Below are positions 1 to 5,136 of a stretch of 6,152 bases of DNA, in pieces. Below the pieces are notes generated by a model. The model made no database searches. It was not told the DNA's origin and worked only from the letters and a program-made list of their open reading frames with translations. The translations under genes were made by a program, and so were the position numbers. Numbering within the stretch: the first letter of the stretch is position 1; each line of letters begins with the position of its first letter. Source of the DNA: Paludibacter sp. (lineage in GTDB: Bacteria; Bacteroidota; Bacteroidia; Bacteroidales; Paludibacteraceae); the NCBI GenBank assembly GCA_024709185.1, contig JANJXE010000323.1, positions 1-6,152 of the forward strand, given 5' to 3'.

Positions 1-423
1 AGCAGAGGGAGGCATCACCGAGTAGTTGGCCTTTCCGGAAGCATCCACAAAGGCATTCACAAGCGCATCTGTAAACAGCACCTCGCGCACTACCAGCACA
101 TCGTTCTTCAAAAACTCCATTACATCGATGGTAGCGCAGGCAGTTGCCGCCCGCAGCAAGGTATCGGAGGGCGCACCGTCCATGGGATTCACCATCGATA
201 CGCCCTGCAGGTGCAGCGCAAATTCGGGAAAAGTGCTGAAGAAAGTCAACTCCACGCGCTCTACTTTAGTTTCGCAGATCAGCATTTTAGCGAGTTCCTT
301 CTGCACCACCGGCGTGATTTTCTCCGGAGTAAACACCCCCCACACCAGCACCGCGATAGCTATCATCACAGCGAAAATGAGCGAAGCCAATGTCCATAAA
401 AGAATTATTATTGTTGTCTTCAT
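1..423 (-). CDS. AsmA-like envelope protein, N-terminal part (runs off left edge)
   Basis: The minus strand is open for 141 codons from an ATG at 423 to the window edge, so the C-terminal part is missing. Residues 2-3 are Lys-Thr, and residues 4-30 form one long hydrophobic segment, which is an uncleaved inner-membrane anchor. After it come the AsmA-type features: an amphipathic stretch beginning near TPEKITPVVQKEL, then a beta-rich repeat with FSTFPEFALHLQGVSM (about residues 62-77), an acidic 'DTLLRA' step and 'VREVLFTDALVNAFVDASG'. AsmA-like proteins in Gram-negative bacteria are periplasmic, membrane-anchored, repeating-groove proteins linked to outer-membrane lipid homeostasis, and Bacteroidetes carry long members. 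That role is known for the family and is not shown here. An in-frame stop lies upstream and no other ATG is available, so the start is firm. The gap to the RhuM stop is 31 bp, so it is probably read through from upstream genes. Confidence 0.82.
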   Translation of the reverse strand, partial: MKTTIIILLWTLASLIFAVMIAIAVLVWGVFTPEKITPVVQKELAKMLICETKVERVELTFFSTFPEFALHLQGVSMVNPMDGAPSDTLLRAATACATIDVMEFLKNDVLVVREVLFTDALVNAFVDASGKANYSVMPPSA

Positions 424-454
424 AAGGAAAAATTGGTACTCAGAGTGTTCAAAA

Positions 455-1300
455 TCAAATCAGTTTCACAATTGAATGAATAATAGTAACCGAGTCTTTA
501 TCCATTTTAGAGAATGCAAACCATTTTTTGCCTACATCTTTGAGCGAAGCGCCAATGTGGTAAACATCCCGTTGGTCGATTATCAGGAATCGATCATGCG
601 CTTTATCGAAGTGGGTTATTTTTAATGTTGGGTATTGAGCATTAAATTTTTCAACATCTAACATCAGCTGCTTTGAAATGTTTTTGGTAAGAATGTGGCA
701 TTGCACATTGGTATTCTTTTTACTTAAAAGCGTAAGTACAGTATCATCAATATAGTTGTCAACCAGCACAATACTTTCTTTTGCCGTCCGCACCAAATCT
801 GAGACAAAACTATAAGCATCAAATACCTGACCATCAAAAAACACCCCCTGCGTTGGGATTAAATGAGTATTGACCTGAAAATCAATTGCATTTACCTTTT
901 TTTTCAACGCTTCCATATTGTCTTCCAGACGGTTCATTCGATTGTTTACCGAAAATCCTTTCAGCAAGTAATCCTTTAATATATTATTTGCCCATACACG
1001 AAACTGAATTCCTCGTTGTGATTTCACCCGATAGCCAACAGAAATAATCATATCCAGGTTATAATGTTCGGTTTGATAAATTTTTCCATCCGAAGCAGTT
1101 GTCGCAATTTTTGCGACAACTGAAAACCCTTTCAGTTCTTCTTCCAATACATTGGCAATATGTTTTCCAATGGTTTTGACATCTCTATCAAATAGTGATG
1201 CAATCTGCTGGCGATTTAGCCAAACAGTATCGTTCTCAACCCTTACTTCAAGGTGCTCAGCAAGCTCATCTATTTGATATATAACTATTTCGTCTTTCAT
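455..1300 (-). CDS. RhuM-family protein with C-terminal phospholipase-D-like domain
   Basis: The product is 281 residues from the ATG at 1300. An ATG at 1309 is a close alternative, and the frame stays open to an ATG at 1384, but that one lies inside the upstream lipoprotein gene. Residues about 5-118 match the RhuM family: VWLNRQQIASLF (26-37), a KTIGKHI helix, VVAKIATTASDGK (61-73), EHYNLDMIISVGYRVKSQRG (78-97) and FRVWA. RhuM was named from a Salmonella pathogenicity-island gene and its biochemical role is unclear. A winged-helix-like DNA-binding role is often assumed. Residues 120-144 look helical and may be a coiled-coil linker. Residues about 160-270 resemble a single PLD-type domain: VLVDNYID, then H235-x-R237-x4-D242, then G250-A-S252. 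The usual catalytic motif is HxKx4D, so Lys is replaced by Arg and nuclease activity is uncertain. The gene is richer in A+T than both neighbours, which suggests horizontal acquisition. No clear promoter of its own is visible. Confidence 0.88.
   Translation of the reverse strand: MKDEIVIYQIDELAEHLEVRVENDTVWLNRQQIASLFDRDVKTIGKHIANVLEEELKGFSVVAKIATTASDGKIYQTEHYNLDMIISVGYRVKSQRGIQFRVWANNILKDYLLKGFSVNNRMNRLEDNMEALKKKVNAIDFQVNTHLIPTQGVFFDGQVFDAYSFVSDLVRTAKESIVLVDNYIDDTVLTLLSKKNTNVQCHILTKNISKQLMLDVEKFNAQYPTLKITHFDKAHDRFLIIDQRDVYHIGASLKDVGKKWFAFSKMDKDSVTIIHSIVKLI
1096..1122. repeat. Perfect 12-bp inverted repeat inside the RhuM gene
   Basis: CAGTTGTCGCAA (1096-1107) and its exact reverse complement TTGCGACAACTG (1111-1122) are separated by only TTT. 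Read on the minus strand it covers the codons for Ser-Val-Val-Ala-Lys-Ile-Ala-Thr-Thr-Ala of the RhuM domain (residues 60-69). The mRNA could form a 12-bp hairpin with a 3-nt loop. There is no T-run after it in the direction of transcription, so it is not an intrinsic terminator. Part of the symmetry follows from the amino-acid motif Ala-Lys-Ile-Ala-Thr. Confidence 0.9.
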
Positions 1301-1312
1301 ATCGATCATCCA

Positions 1313-1347
1313 TTGAAATTCAATTAATAGGTTATGTTGAATTTCAA
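1313..1347. repeat. 11-bp inverted repeat at the lipoprotein/RhuM junction
   Basis: TTGAAATTCAA (1313-1323) and TTGAATTTCAA (1337-1347) are exact reverse complements with a 13-bp spacer. Each arm is itself an odd palindrome (TTGAA-x-TTCAA). The right arm covers the lipoprotein stop codon (1344-1346), and the left arm ends only 13 bp before the chosen RhuM start. It could be an operator, a weak intercistronic RNA hairpin, or a trace of the insertion that brought in the RhuM gene. It is not followed by a U-run, so termination is unlikely. Confidence 0.8.
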
Positions 1348-1721
1348 CCCACTTTCTTAAACACAAATTCGGTATTAAAATCATCCTTGTATTTCAGGCT
1401 GGTAGCTGTCAGCTCCGTCACCTTATAAAATTTCGGAACCTTATTACCACCCATCGTCATGATGTGGTAATGCGTCAGGTCGTCTTTCACTAAAGTCCAT
1501 TCAAAGGCCTGACCTTCAGCTTCGGTAACATCATCGGCAGTATCCCAGGTGACGCCGGTATAATCGGCATCGTAGCGGTAATATTCGGTTTTGTCGCCCT
1601 CCTGCGACTGCCATTTGCCGACGAGCAGGCCCTCGTCGAAAATCAGCTCTTCGGGAACACAGGAAGTAAGCACTAAGCTCAGGACGATTGAAATCAGGGA
1701 GATAGAACGGAGGTTTCGCAT
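1344..1721 (-). CDS. Small lipocalin-like outer-membrane lipoprotein
   Basis: The product is 125 residues from the ATG at 1721. It has a lipoprotein signal: Arg-2 and Arg-5, a hydrophobic core ([10 protein letters not shown]) and the lipobox LTSC with the acylated Cys at residue 21. The mature part starts with Val-Pro-Glu-Glu. Acidic residues just after the Cys can act as a surface-export signal in Bacteroidetes, so surface exposure is possible but only inferred. The remaining 95 or so residues (LVGKWQS..., [14 protein letters not shown], ...[16 protein letters not shown]..., [14 protein letters not shown]...) have the GKW opening and alternating strands of small Bacteroidetes lipocalin-like beta-barrel lipoproteins. 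No ligand can be predicted. An in-frame ATG at 1754 is rejected because it overlaps the promoter's -7 box and adds a poor signal sequence. The gene is divergent from pnp and 43 bp upstream of the RhuM start, so it may lead the leftward transcription unit. Confidence 0.82.
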   Translation of the reverse strand: MRNLRSISLISIVLSLVLTSCVPEELIFDEGLLVGKWQSQEGDKTEYYRYDADYTGVTWDTADDVTEAEGQAFEWTLVKDDLTHYHIMTMGGNKVPKFYKVTELTATSLKYKDDFNTEFVFKKVG

Positions 1722-1753
1722 AGTTTCAACATTTAATAAGAGTTTGAAATGCA

Positions 1754-1761
1754 CAAATTTA
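1754..1761 (-). promoter_or_regulatory. Bacteroidetes-type -7 box for the lipoprotein gene
   Basis: On the minus strand 1761-1754 reads TAAATTTG, an exact match to the Bacteroidetes housekeeping -7 consensus TAnnTTTG. It would start transcription near 1748, leaving a leader of about 27 nt before the ATG at 1721. No good TTG is seen at the usual 19-21 bp upstream, so the -33 part is weak. Confidence 0.5.
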
Positions 1762-1773
1762 CAACATTTTTAC

Positions 1774-1781
1774 TACCTTTG
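1774..1781 (+). promoter_or_regulatory. Bacteroidetes-type -7 box for pnp
   Basis: TACCTTTG at 1774-1781, within TACTACCTTTGCAC, matches TAnnTTTG exactly and has the flanks commonly seen at Bacteroidales promoters. The expected start is near 1788, giving a leader of about 40 nt to the pnp ATG at 1828. The -33 TTG is not clear at normal spacing, and the place where it should lie overlaps the oppositely directed lipoprotein promoter. Confidence 0.65.
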
Positions 1782-1802
1782 CACGCGACAAATAGATGTT
1801 TT

Positions 1803-1822
1803 AAAAATTAAATGTAATTTTT
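1803..1822 (+). promoter_or_regulatory. A/U hairpin in the pnp leader
   Basis: AAAAATTA (1803-1810) and TAATTTTT (1815-1822) are exact reverse complements with the loop AATG, and the stem ends 5 nt before the pnp start codon. In the mRNA this would cover the ribosome-entry region. The stem is only A-U pairs, so it is weak. In Escherichia coli, pnp is autoregulated through a leader hairpin, but that structure is different and the comparison is only suggestive. Confidence 0.4.
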
Positions 1823-1827
1823 TTTGT

Positions 1828-3966
1828 ATGAATGTAGTTACAAAAACCATCGCACTGGGCGATGGACGTGAAATTACCATCGAAACCGGTAAGTTGGCCA
1901 AACAGGCCGATGGTTCGGTGATGGTACGCATGGGCGACACCATGCTGCTCGCAACGGTATGCGCCGCTAAAGACGCCGTTCCGGGTACCGACTTTATGCC
2001 ACTTTCGGTGGATTATAAAGAAAAGTTTGCGGCTTTCGGACGTTTCCCCGGCGGTTTCCTCCGTCGTGAAGGACGCGCTTCGGACTATGAAATTCTGGTA
2101 TCGCGCCTTGTGGACCGCGCATTGCGGCCTCTGTTCCCCGACGATTTCCACGCTGAGACATTTGTAAATGTAATCCTTTTCTCCTCCGATGGAGAAGATA
2201 TGCCTGATGCACTGGCCGGACTGGCTGCTTCGGCTGCCCTGGCTGTTTCGGATGTGCCCTTCAACGGACCTATCTCGGAAGTGCGCGTTGCCCGCATCAA
2301 TGGCAAATTCATGGTGAATCCTACTTTCAAGCAATTGGAAGAAGCCGATATGGAAATCATCGTTGCTGCTACCCTCGACAATATCATGATGGTGGAAGGT
2401 GAGATGAAGGAAGTGAGTGAAGACGATTTACTGGAAGCAATGAAGGTAGCACACGAAGCGATCAAGGTTCATTGCCAGGCGCAGATTGAGCTGATGGAAG
2501 CCGTGGGTAAAACCAAAAAACGTGAATACTGTCACGAAGAAAACGACGAAGAACTGAAAAAGGACATCTGGGCTAAGACCTACGATAAAGTATATGCCGT
2601 TGCCAGCTCGTGCAATACCGACAAGCATTCGCGCATAGAGAATTTCGAAGCTGTAAAAGCGGAATACATTGCTGCTCTGGAGCCCGAAGTGGCCGAGGAA
2701 AAGAAAGGACTGATCAGTCGTTACTACCACGATGTGGAAAAAGAAGCGATGCGTCGTTCGATTCTCGACGAAGGCAAGCGTCTCGATGGACGTAAAACCA
2801 CCGAAATCCGTCCTATCTGGTCGGAAGTGGATTACCTCCCCGGAGCTCACGGTTCGGCTATTTTTACCCGTGGTGAAACGCAGTCGCTGACTACCGTTAC
2901 GCTGGGTACCAAGCAGGATGAAAAAATCGTTGACGAAGCCCTGAACCAGGGTAAGGAACGCTTCCTGTTGCACTACAACTTCCCGCCTTTCTCGACCGGT
3001 GAAGCCCGCCCATCGCGAGGTGTTGGCCGTCGCGAAGTAGGTCACGGTAACCTCGCCTTCCGTGCGTTGAAACCGATGATTCCCGAAAATTATCCCTACG
3101 TGGTACGTGTTGTTTCCGATATTCTCGAGTCGAATGGTTCGTCGTCGATGGCTACTGTTTGCGCGGGAACCCTTGCGCTGATGGATGCCGGTGTAACCAT
3201 CAAAAAACCGGTTTCGGGTATTGCCATGGGACTTATTTCGGAAAACAAAGGCAAAAACTTTGCAGTTCTTTCTGATATTCTTGGCGACGAAGACCACTTA
3301 GGTGATATGGACTTTAAGGTAACAGGTACCAAAGATGGTATCACCGCTACACAGATGGACATCAAGGTAGATGGATTGTCGTACGAAATTCTGGAAACAG
3401 CACTTCGTCAGGCCAAAGAAGGCCGTTTGCATATTTTGGGCAAGATTCAGGAAACGCTGGCTGAGCCACGTGCCGACCTGAAACCGCATGCACCGCGCAT
3501 CGTGGTGATGTTCATCCCGAAAGAGCTGATTGGTGCGGTAATCGGACCTGGTGGAAAAATTATTCAGGGTATGCAGGCTGAAACCGGTGCTGTAATTTCG
3601 ATTGAAGAAATCGGCGATCAGGGTCGTGTGGAAATTGCTGCCAACAACAAAGCTGCTATCGACGCTGCCGTTGCGAAAATCAAAGGCATCACTTCGATTC
3701 CTGAAGTTGGTGAAATTTATCCTGCCAAGGTGAAATCGGTTATGCCGTACGGATGTTTTGTTGAATTCCTTCCCGGAAAAGAAGGTTTACTTCACATTTC
3801 CGAAATCGACTGGAAACGCATTGAAAAGATGGAAGATTCAGGAATTAAGGAAAACGACATGCTGGAAGTGAAACTGCTTGATGTAGATGCAAAGACAGGT
3901 AAGTTTAAACTGTCGCGCAAGGCGTTGTTACCACGTCCGCCGAAAGAAGAAAAGCCACAGGCATAA
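1828..3966 (+). CDS. pnp: Polynucleotide phosphorylase (polyribonucleotide nucleotidyltransferase)
   Basis: The product is 712 residues, close to the 711 of the E. coli enzyme, and complete. PNPase degrades RNA 3' to 5' using phosphate and releases nucleoside diphosphates. It works as a cytoplasmic trimer and can also add 3' tails. Domains in order are a first RNase PH-like core (about 1-145, with [20 protein letters not shown]), an alpha-helical linker (about 240-325), the catalytic second RNase PH core (about 330-545), a KH domain with the GxxG loop IGPGGK (572-577), and an S1 domain (about 628-698, [16 protein letters not shown] and GLLHISEI). Residues equivalent to the E. coli phosphate-binding and catalytic set are present: R401-R402, H406, S438-S440, D489, D495 and K497. 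The start at 1828 begins [11 protein letters not shown], as expected for the family. The open frame continues upstream to 1591 but crosses the promoter and the opposite lipoprotein gene. No rpsO lies next to it. A strong terminator follows, so it is probably transcribed alone. Confidence 0.98.
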   Translation: MNVVTKTIALGDGREITIETGKLAKQADGSVMVRMGDTMLLATVCAAKDAVPGTDFMPLSVDYKEKFAAFGRFPGGFLRREGRASDYEILVSRLVDRALRPLFPDDFHAETFVNVILFSSDGEDMPDALAGLAASAALAVSDVPFNGPISEVRVARINGKFMVNPTFKQLEEADMEIIVAATLDNIMMVEGEMKEVSEDDLLEAMKVAHEAIKVHCQAQIELMEAVGKTKKREYCHEENDEELKKDIWAKTYDKVYAVASSCNTDKHSRIENFEAVKAEYIAALEPEVAEEKKGLISRYYHDVEKEAMRRSILDEGKRLDGRKTTEIRPIWSEVDYLPGAHGSAIFTRGETQSLTTVTLGTKQDEKIVDEALNQGKERFLLHYNFPPFSTGEARPSRGVGRREVGHGNLAFRALKPMIPENYPYVVRVVSDILESNGSSSMATVCAGTLALMDAGVTIKKPVSGIAMGLISENKGKNFAVLSDILGDEDHLGDMDFKVTGTKDGITATQMDIKVDGLSYEILETALRQAKEGRLHILGKIQETLAEPRADLKPHAPRIVVMFIPKELIGAVIGPGGKIIQGMQAETGAVISIEEIGDQGRVEIAANNKAAIDAAVAKIKGITSIPEVGEIYPAKVKSVMPYGCFVEFLPGKEGLLHISEIDWKRIEKMEDSGIKENDMLEVKLLDVDAKTGKFKLSRKALLPRPPKEEKPQA

Positions 3967-4007
3967 TTTGACAAAAAACAGAATTTCTTTTAAATTCTTA
4001 CTTATTG

Positions 4008-4039
4008 AACTGTCCCGGGAAATTTCCGGGACAGTTTTT
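4008..4039 (+). terminator. Rho-independent terminator of pnp
   Basis: AACTGTCCCGG (4008-4018) pairs perfectly with CCGGGACAGTT (4026-4036) around the loop GAAATTT. The stem has 11 bp and is G/C-rich in its upper half, and a run of five T (4035-4039) closes the structure. It begins 41 bp after the pnp stop. No matching A-run lies on the left side, so it acts on rightward transcription only. Confidence 0.93.
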
Positions 4040-4096
4040 CTATAGGCAAAAAAATCGTCATACTTTTCATTTACACAAGCTCCTTGGGTTTACATA

Positions 4097-4116
4097 TTAC
4101 TTTTCAAAAAAAGTAA
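4097..4116. repeat. 8-bp inverted repeat upstream of the AraC-type promoter
   Basis: TTACTTTT (4097-4104) and AAAAGTAA (4109-4116) are exact reverse complements with the loop CAAA. A second, competing pairing exists between GTTTAC (4088-4093) and GTAAAC (4113-4118). The element lies upstream of the proposed promoter, so it would act as DNA (a protein site or bend) and not in the AraC-type mRNA. The stretch 4040-4158 otherwise shows no gene. Confidence 0.5.
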
Positions 4117-4158
4117 ACAGCAATTTTGCATTCTTTGAAATACAAAAACAGGCCGATA

Positions 4159-4190
4159 TTGTATTTTATAAAATACATTTTGTATGTTTG
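4159..4190 (+). promoter_or_regulatory. Promoter of the AraC-family gene
   Basis: TTG (4159-4161), 21 bp, then TATGTTTG (4183-4190) fits the Bacteroidetes arrangement TTG-N19-21-TAnnTTTG. The predicted start is near 4196-4197, giving a leader of about 40 nt to the ATG at 4236. An 18-bp palindrome fills most of the spacer, so this promoter is probably regulated. Confidence 0.65.
4160..4177. promoter_or_regulatory. 18-bp perfect palindrome, candidate operator
   Basis: TGTATTTTATAAAATACA reads the same on both strands. It overlaps the -33 TTG and most of the spacer of the proposed promoter, the position expected for a repressor site. A dimeric regulator is the natural reader. An isolated half-site AAATACA also occurs at 4138-4144, 33 bp (about three helix turns) from the AAATACA at 4171-4177. 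Which protein binds is unknown. AraC-family proteins more often use direct repeats. Confidence 0.55.
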
Positions 4191-4235
4191 TGAAACAGTT
4201 TGTTGAACACGAAAAACCTTGCTAAATAAAATGCT

Positions 4236-5045
4236 ATGTTTGACGTCAAAATTCACAGCAATAACACCAGCAATGAGTGGTTGATCCGGCAATTTGAGGT
4301 TTTAAAATTCTCAAATGCTACGTTAGAGGAGAAATTTATTCCCCGTCCCGACATCTCCATCGTGTTTCATTTTAAGGATCAACCCCTGATCAGGGGAGAA
4401 AAAAACATTCAACTGGAACCCTATTTTGCAGCTCCAATTATTCCCAGTTCGTTGGTTCTTAATTTCCATGGCGAGATGGACACTTTCATTGTCATCTGCA
4501 AACCGACTGTTTTTACCCGGGTTTTCGATTTGGATTTAACTCCTGTAAAAAAGCGGAGCATCGATCTTCCCAGGGAAATATTTAATCAGCTATGGAACGA
4601 ATTAAGCGTTCTGACAACCACTCAGGAGCGCATCCATCATTTTACCGGCTTTATCAATTCGTATCAGACGACACCCTATCAATCGGATGCAATTGATATT
4701 TTTTACAACAAGATCACAGAAAAAAATGCCGTAATATATTTGAAAGACCTGGCCCGTGAGTGTCCGGCCTGCGAACGAACGCTGGAACGCAATTTTGTTA
4801 AGCGAACCGGAGTCACACCGAAAATGCTGATGCGGATTGCGCGCCTCGATTATCTTTGGTCGAACATAAAAGACCATCGCGCTATTGATTATCAAGAACT
4901 TGTATTTGATGGCCATTATTTTGACCAGTCTCACTTTATCAAGGATTTCAAATCGATTATCTGTGAAACACCCGGCTATTTTTTCAACAGAAATTTACAG
5001 GTTGCCAAAATGTTTGCCGGAAAATCGGAAGGCACCATCCTGTAA
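4236..5045 (+). CDS. AraC-family transcriptional regulator
   Basis: The product is 269 residues. The C-terminal third carries the double helix-turn-helix of the AraC family. The first HTH is about 167-205 (IYLKDLARECPACERTLERNF, then GVTPKMLMRIARL), and the second is about 216-250, ending in the typical HYFDQSHFIKDFKSI...TPGYFF signature. The N-terminal 150 or so residues are a beta-rich sensor-like region with a family-typical opening, PRPDISIVFHFKD (about 37-49), of the kind found in Bacteroidetes AraC proteins with a cupin-like ligand or dimerisation domain. The ligand is not predictable. Two cysteines, C176 and C179 (CPAC), sit in the first HTH. The ATG at 4236 follows an A-rich stretch (AAATAAAATGCT). 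An ATG at 4231 is in another frame. The gene stands between the pnp terminator and an OmpA-family gene 91 bp downstream on the same strand, which may be its target or merely a neighbour. Confidence 0.93.
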   Translation: MFDVKIHSNNTSNEWLIRQFEVLKFSNATLEEKFIPRPDISIVFHFKDQPLIRGEKNIQLEPYFAAPIIPSSLVLNFHGEMDTFIVICKPTVFTRVFDLDLTPVKKRSIDLPREIFNQLWNELSVLTTTQERIHHFTGFINSYQTTPYQSDAIDIFYNKITEKNAVIYLKDLARECPACERTLERNFVKRTGVTPKMLMRIARLDYLWSNIKDHRAIDYQELVFDGHYFDQSHFIKDFKSIICETPGYFFNRNLQVAKMFAGKSEGTIL

Positions 5046-5084
5046 TCTGTCGTTTTTTTACAATCACTTCCCAAAAAAGCCAGT

Positions 5085-5092
5085 TAAATTTG
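5085..5092 (+). promoter_or_regulatory. Possible -7 box for the OmpA-family gene
   Basis: TAAATTTG (5085-5092) matches TAnnTTTG and would start transcription near 5098, about 39 nt before the ATG at 5137. The upstream -33 region (around 5058-5063, TTACAA after a T-run) is weak, which is compatible with a need for an activator. It is followed by a tandem TTGTAT repeat at 5090-5101. Confidence 0.45.
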
Positions 5093-5136
5093 TATTTGTA
5101 TTCGTTAACTATACATTAATATTTAATTGGTAGATT

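Noticed and set aside
26..475. Plus-strand open frame of 149 codons at the left edge
   Set aside because: It is antisense to the AsmA-like gene, has a low-complexity Ser/Thr-rich composition, and runs over the start of that gene. The minus strand has clear membrane-anchor and AsmA-type features.
1591..1827. N-terminal extension of pnp by 79 codons
   Set aside because: It crosses the divergent promoter region and lies antisense to the lipoprotein gene. PNPase homologues begin at the equivalent of the ATG at 1828.
1801..3489. Several long minus-strand open frames within pnp
   Set aside because: They are antisense shadows of a high-confidence gene. Their translations have no recognisable domain and are rich in residues expected from reverse-complemented pnp codons.
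4005..4193. Small plus-strand open frame after pnp
   Set aside because: It starts inside the terminator hairpin and spans the AraC promoter. It shows no start signal or domain.
4235..4242. Second TATGTTTG octamer at the AraC-type start codon
   Set aside because: It overlaps the ATG and has no TTG at the right distance. Transcription from it would start inside the gene.
4383..4396. CCCCTGATCAGGGG, a perfect 14-bp palindrome in the AraC-type gene
   Set aside because: It lies within coding sequence for Pro-Leu-Ile-Arg-Gly with no promoter or T-run nearby. One such palindrome in 6 kb is weak evidence for function.
5046..5060. T-run after the AraC-type gene as a terminator
   Set aside because: No stable G/C-rich stem precedes the T-run, so an intrinsic terminator cannot be supported. 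Read-through to the OmpA-type gene remains possible.
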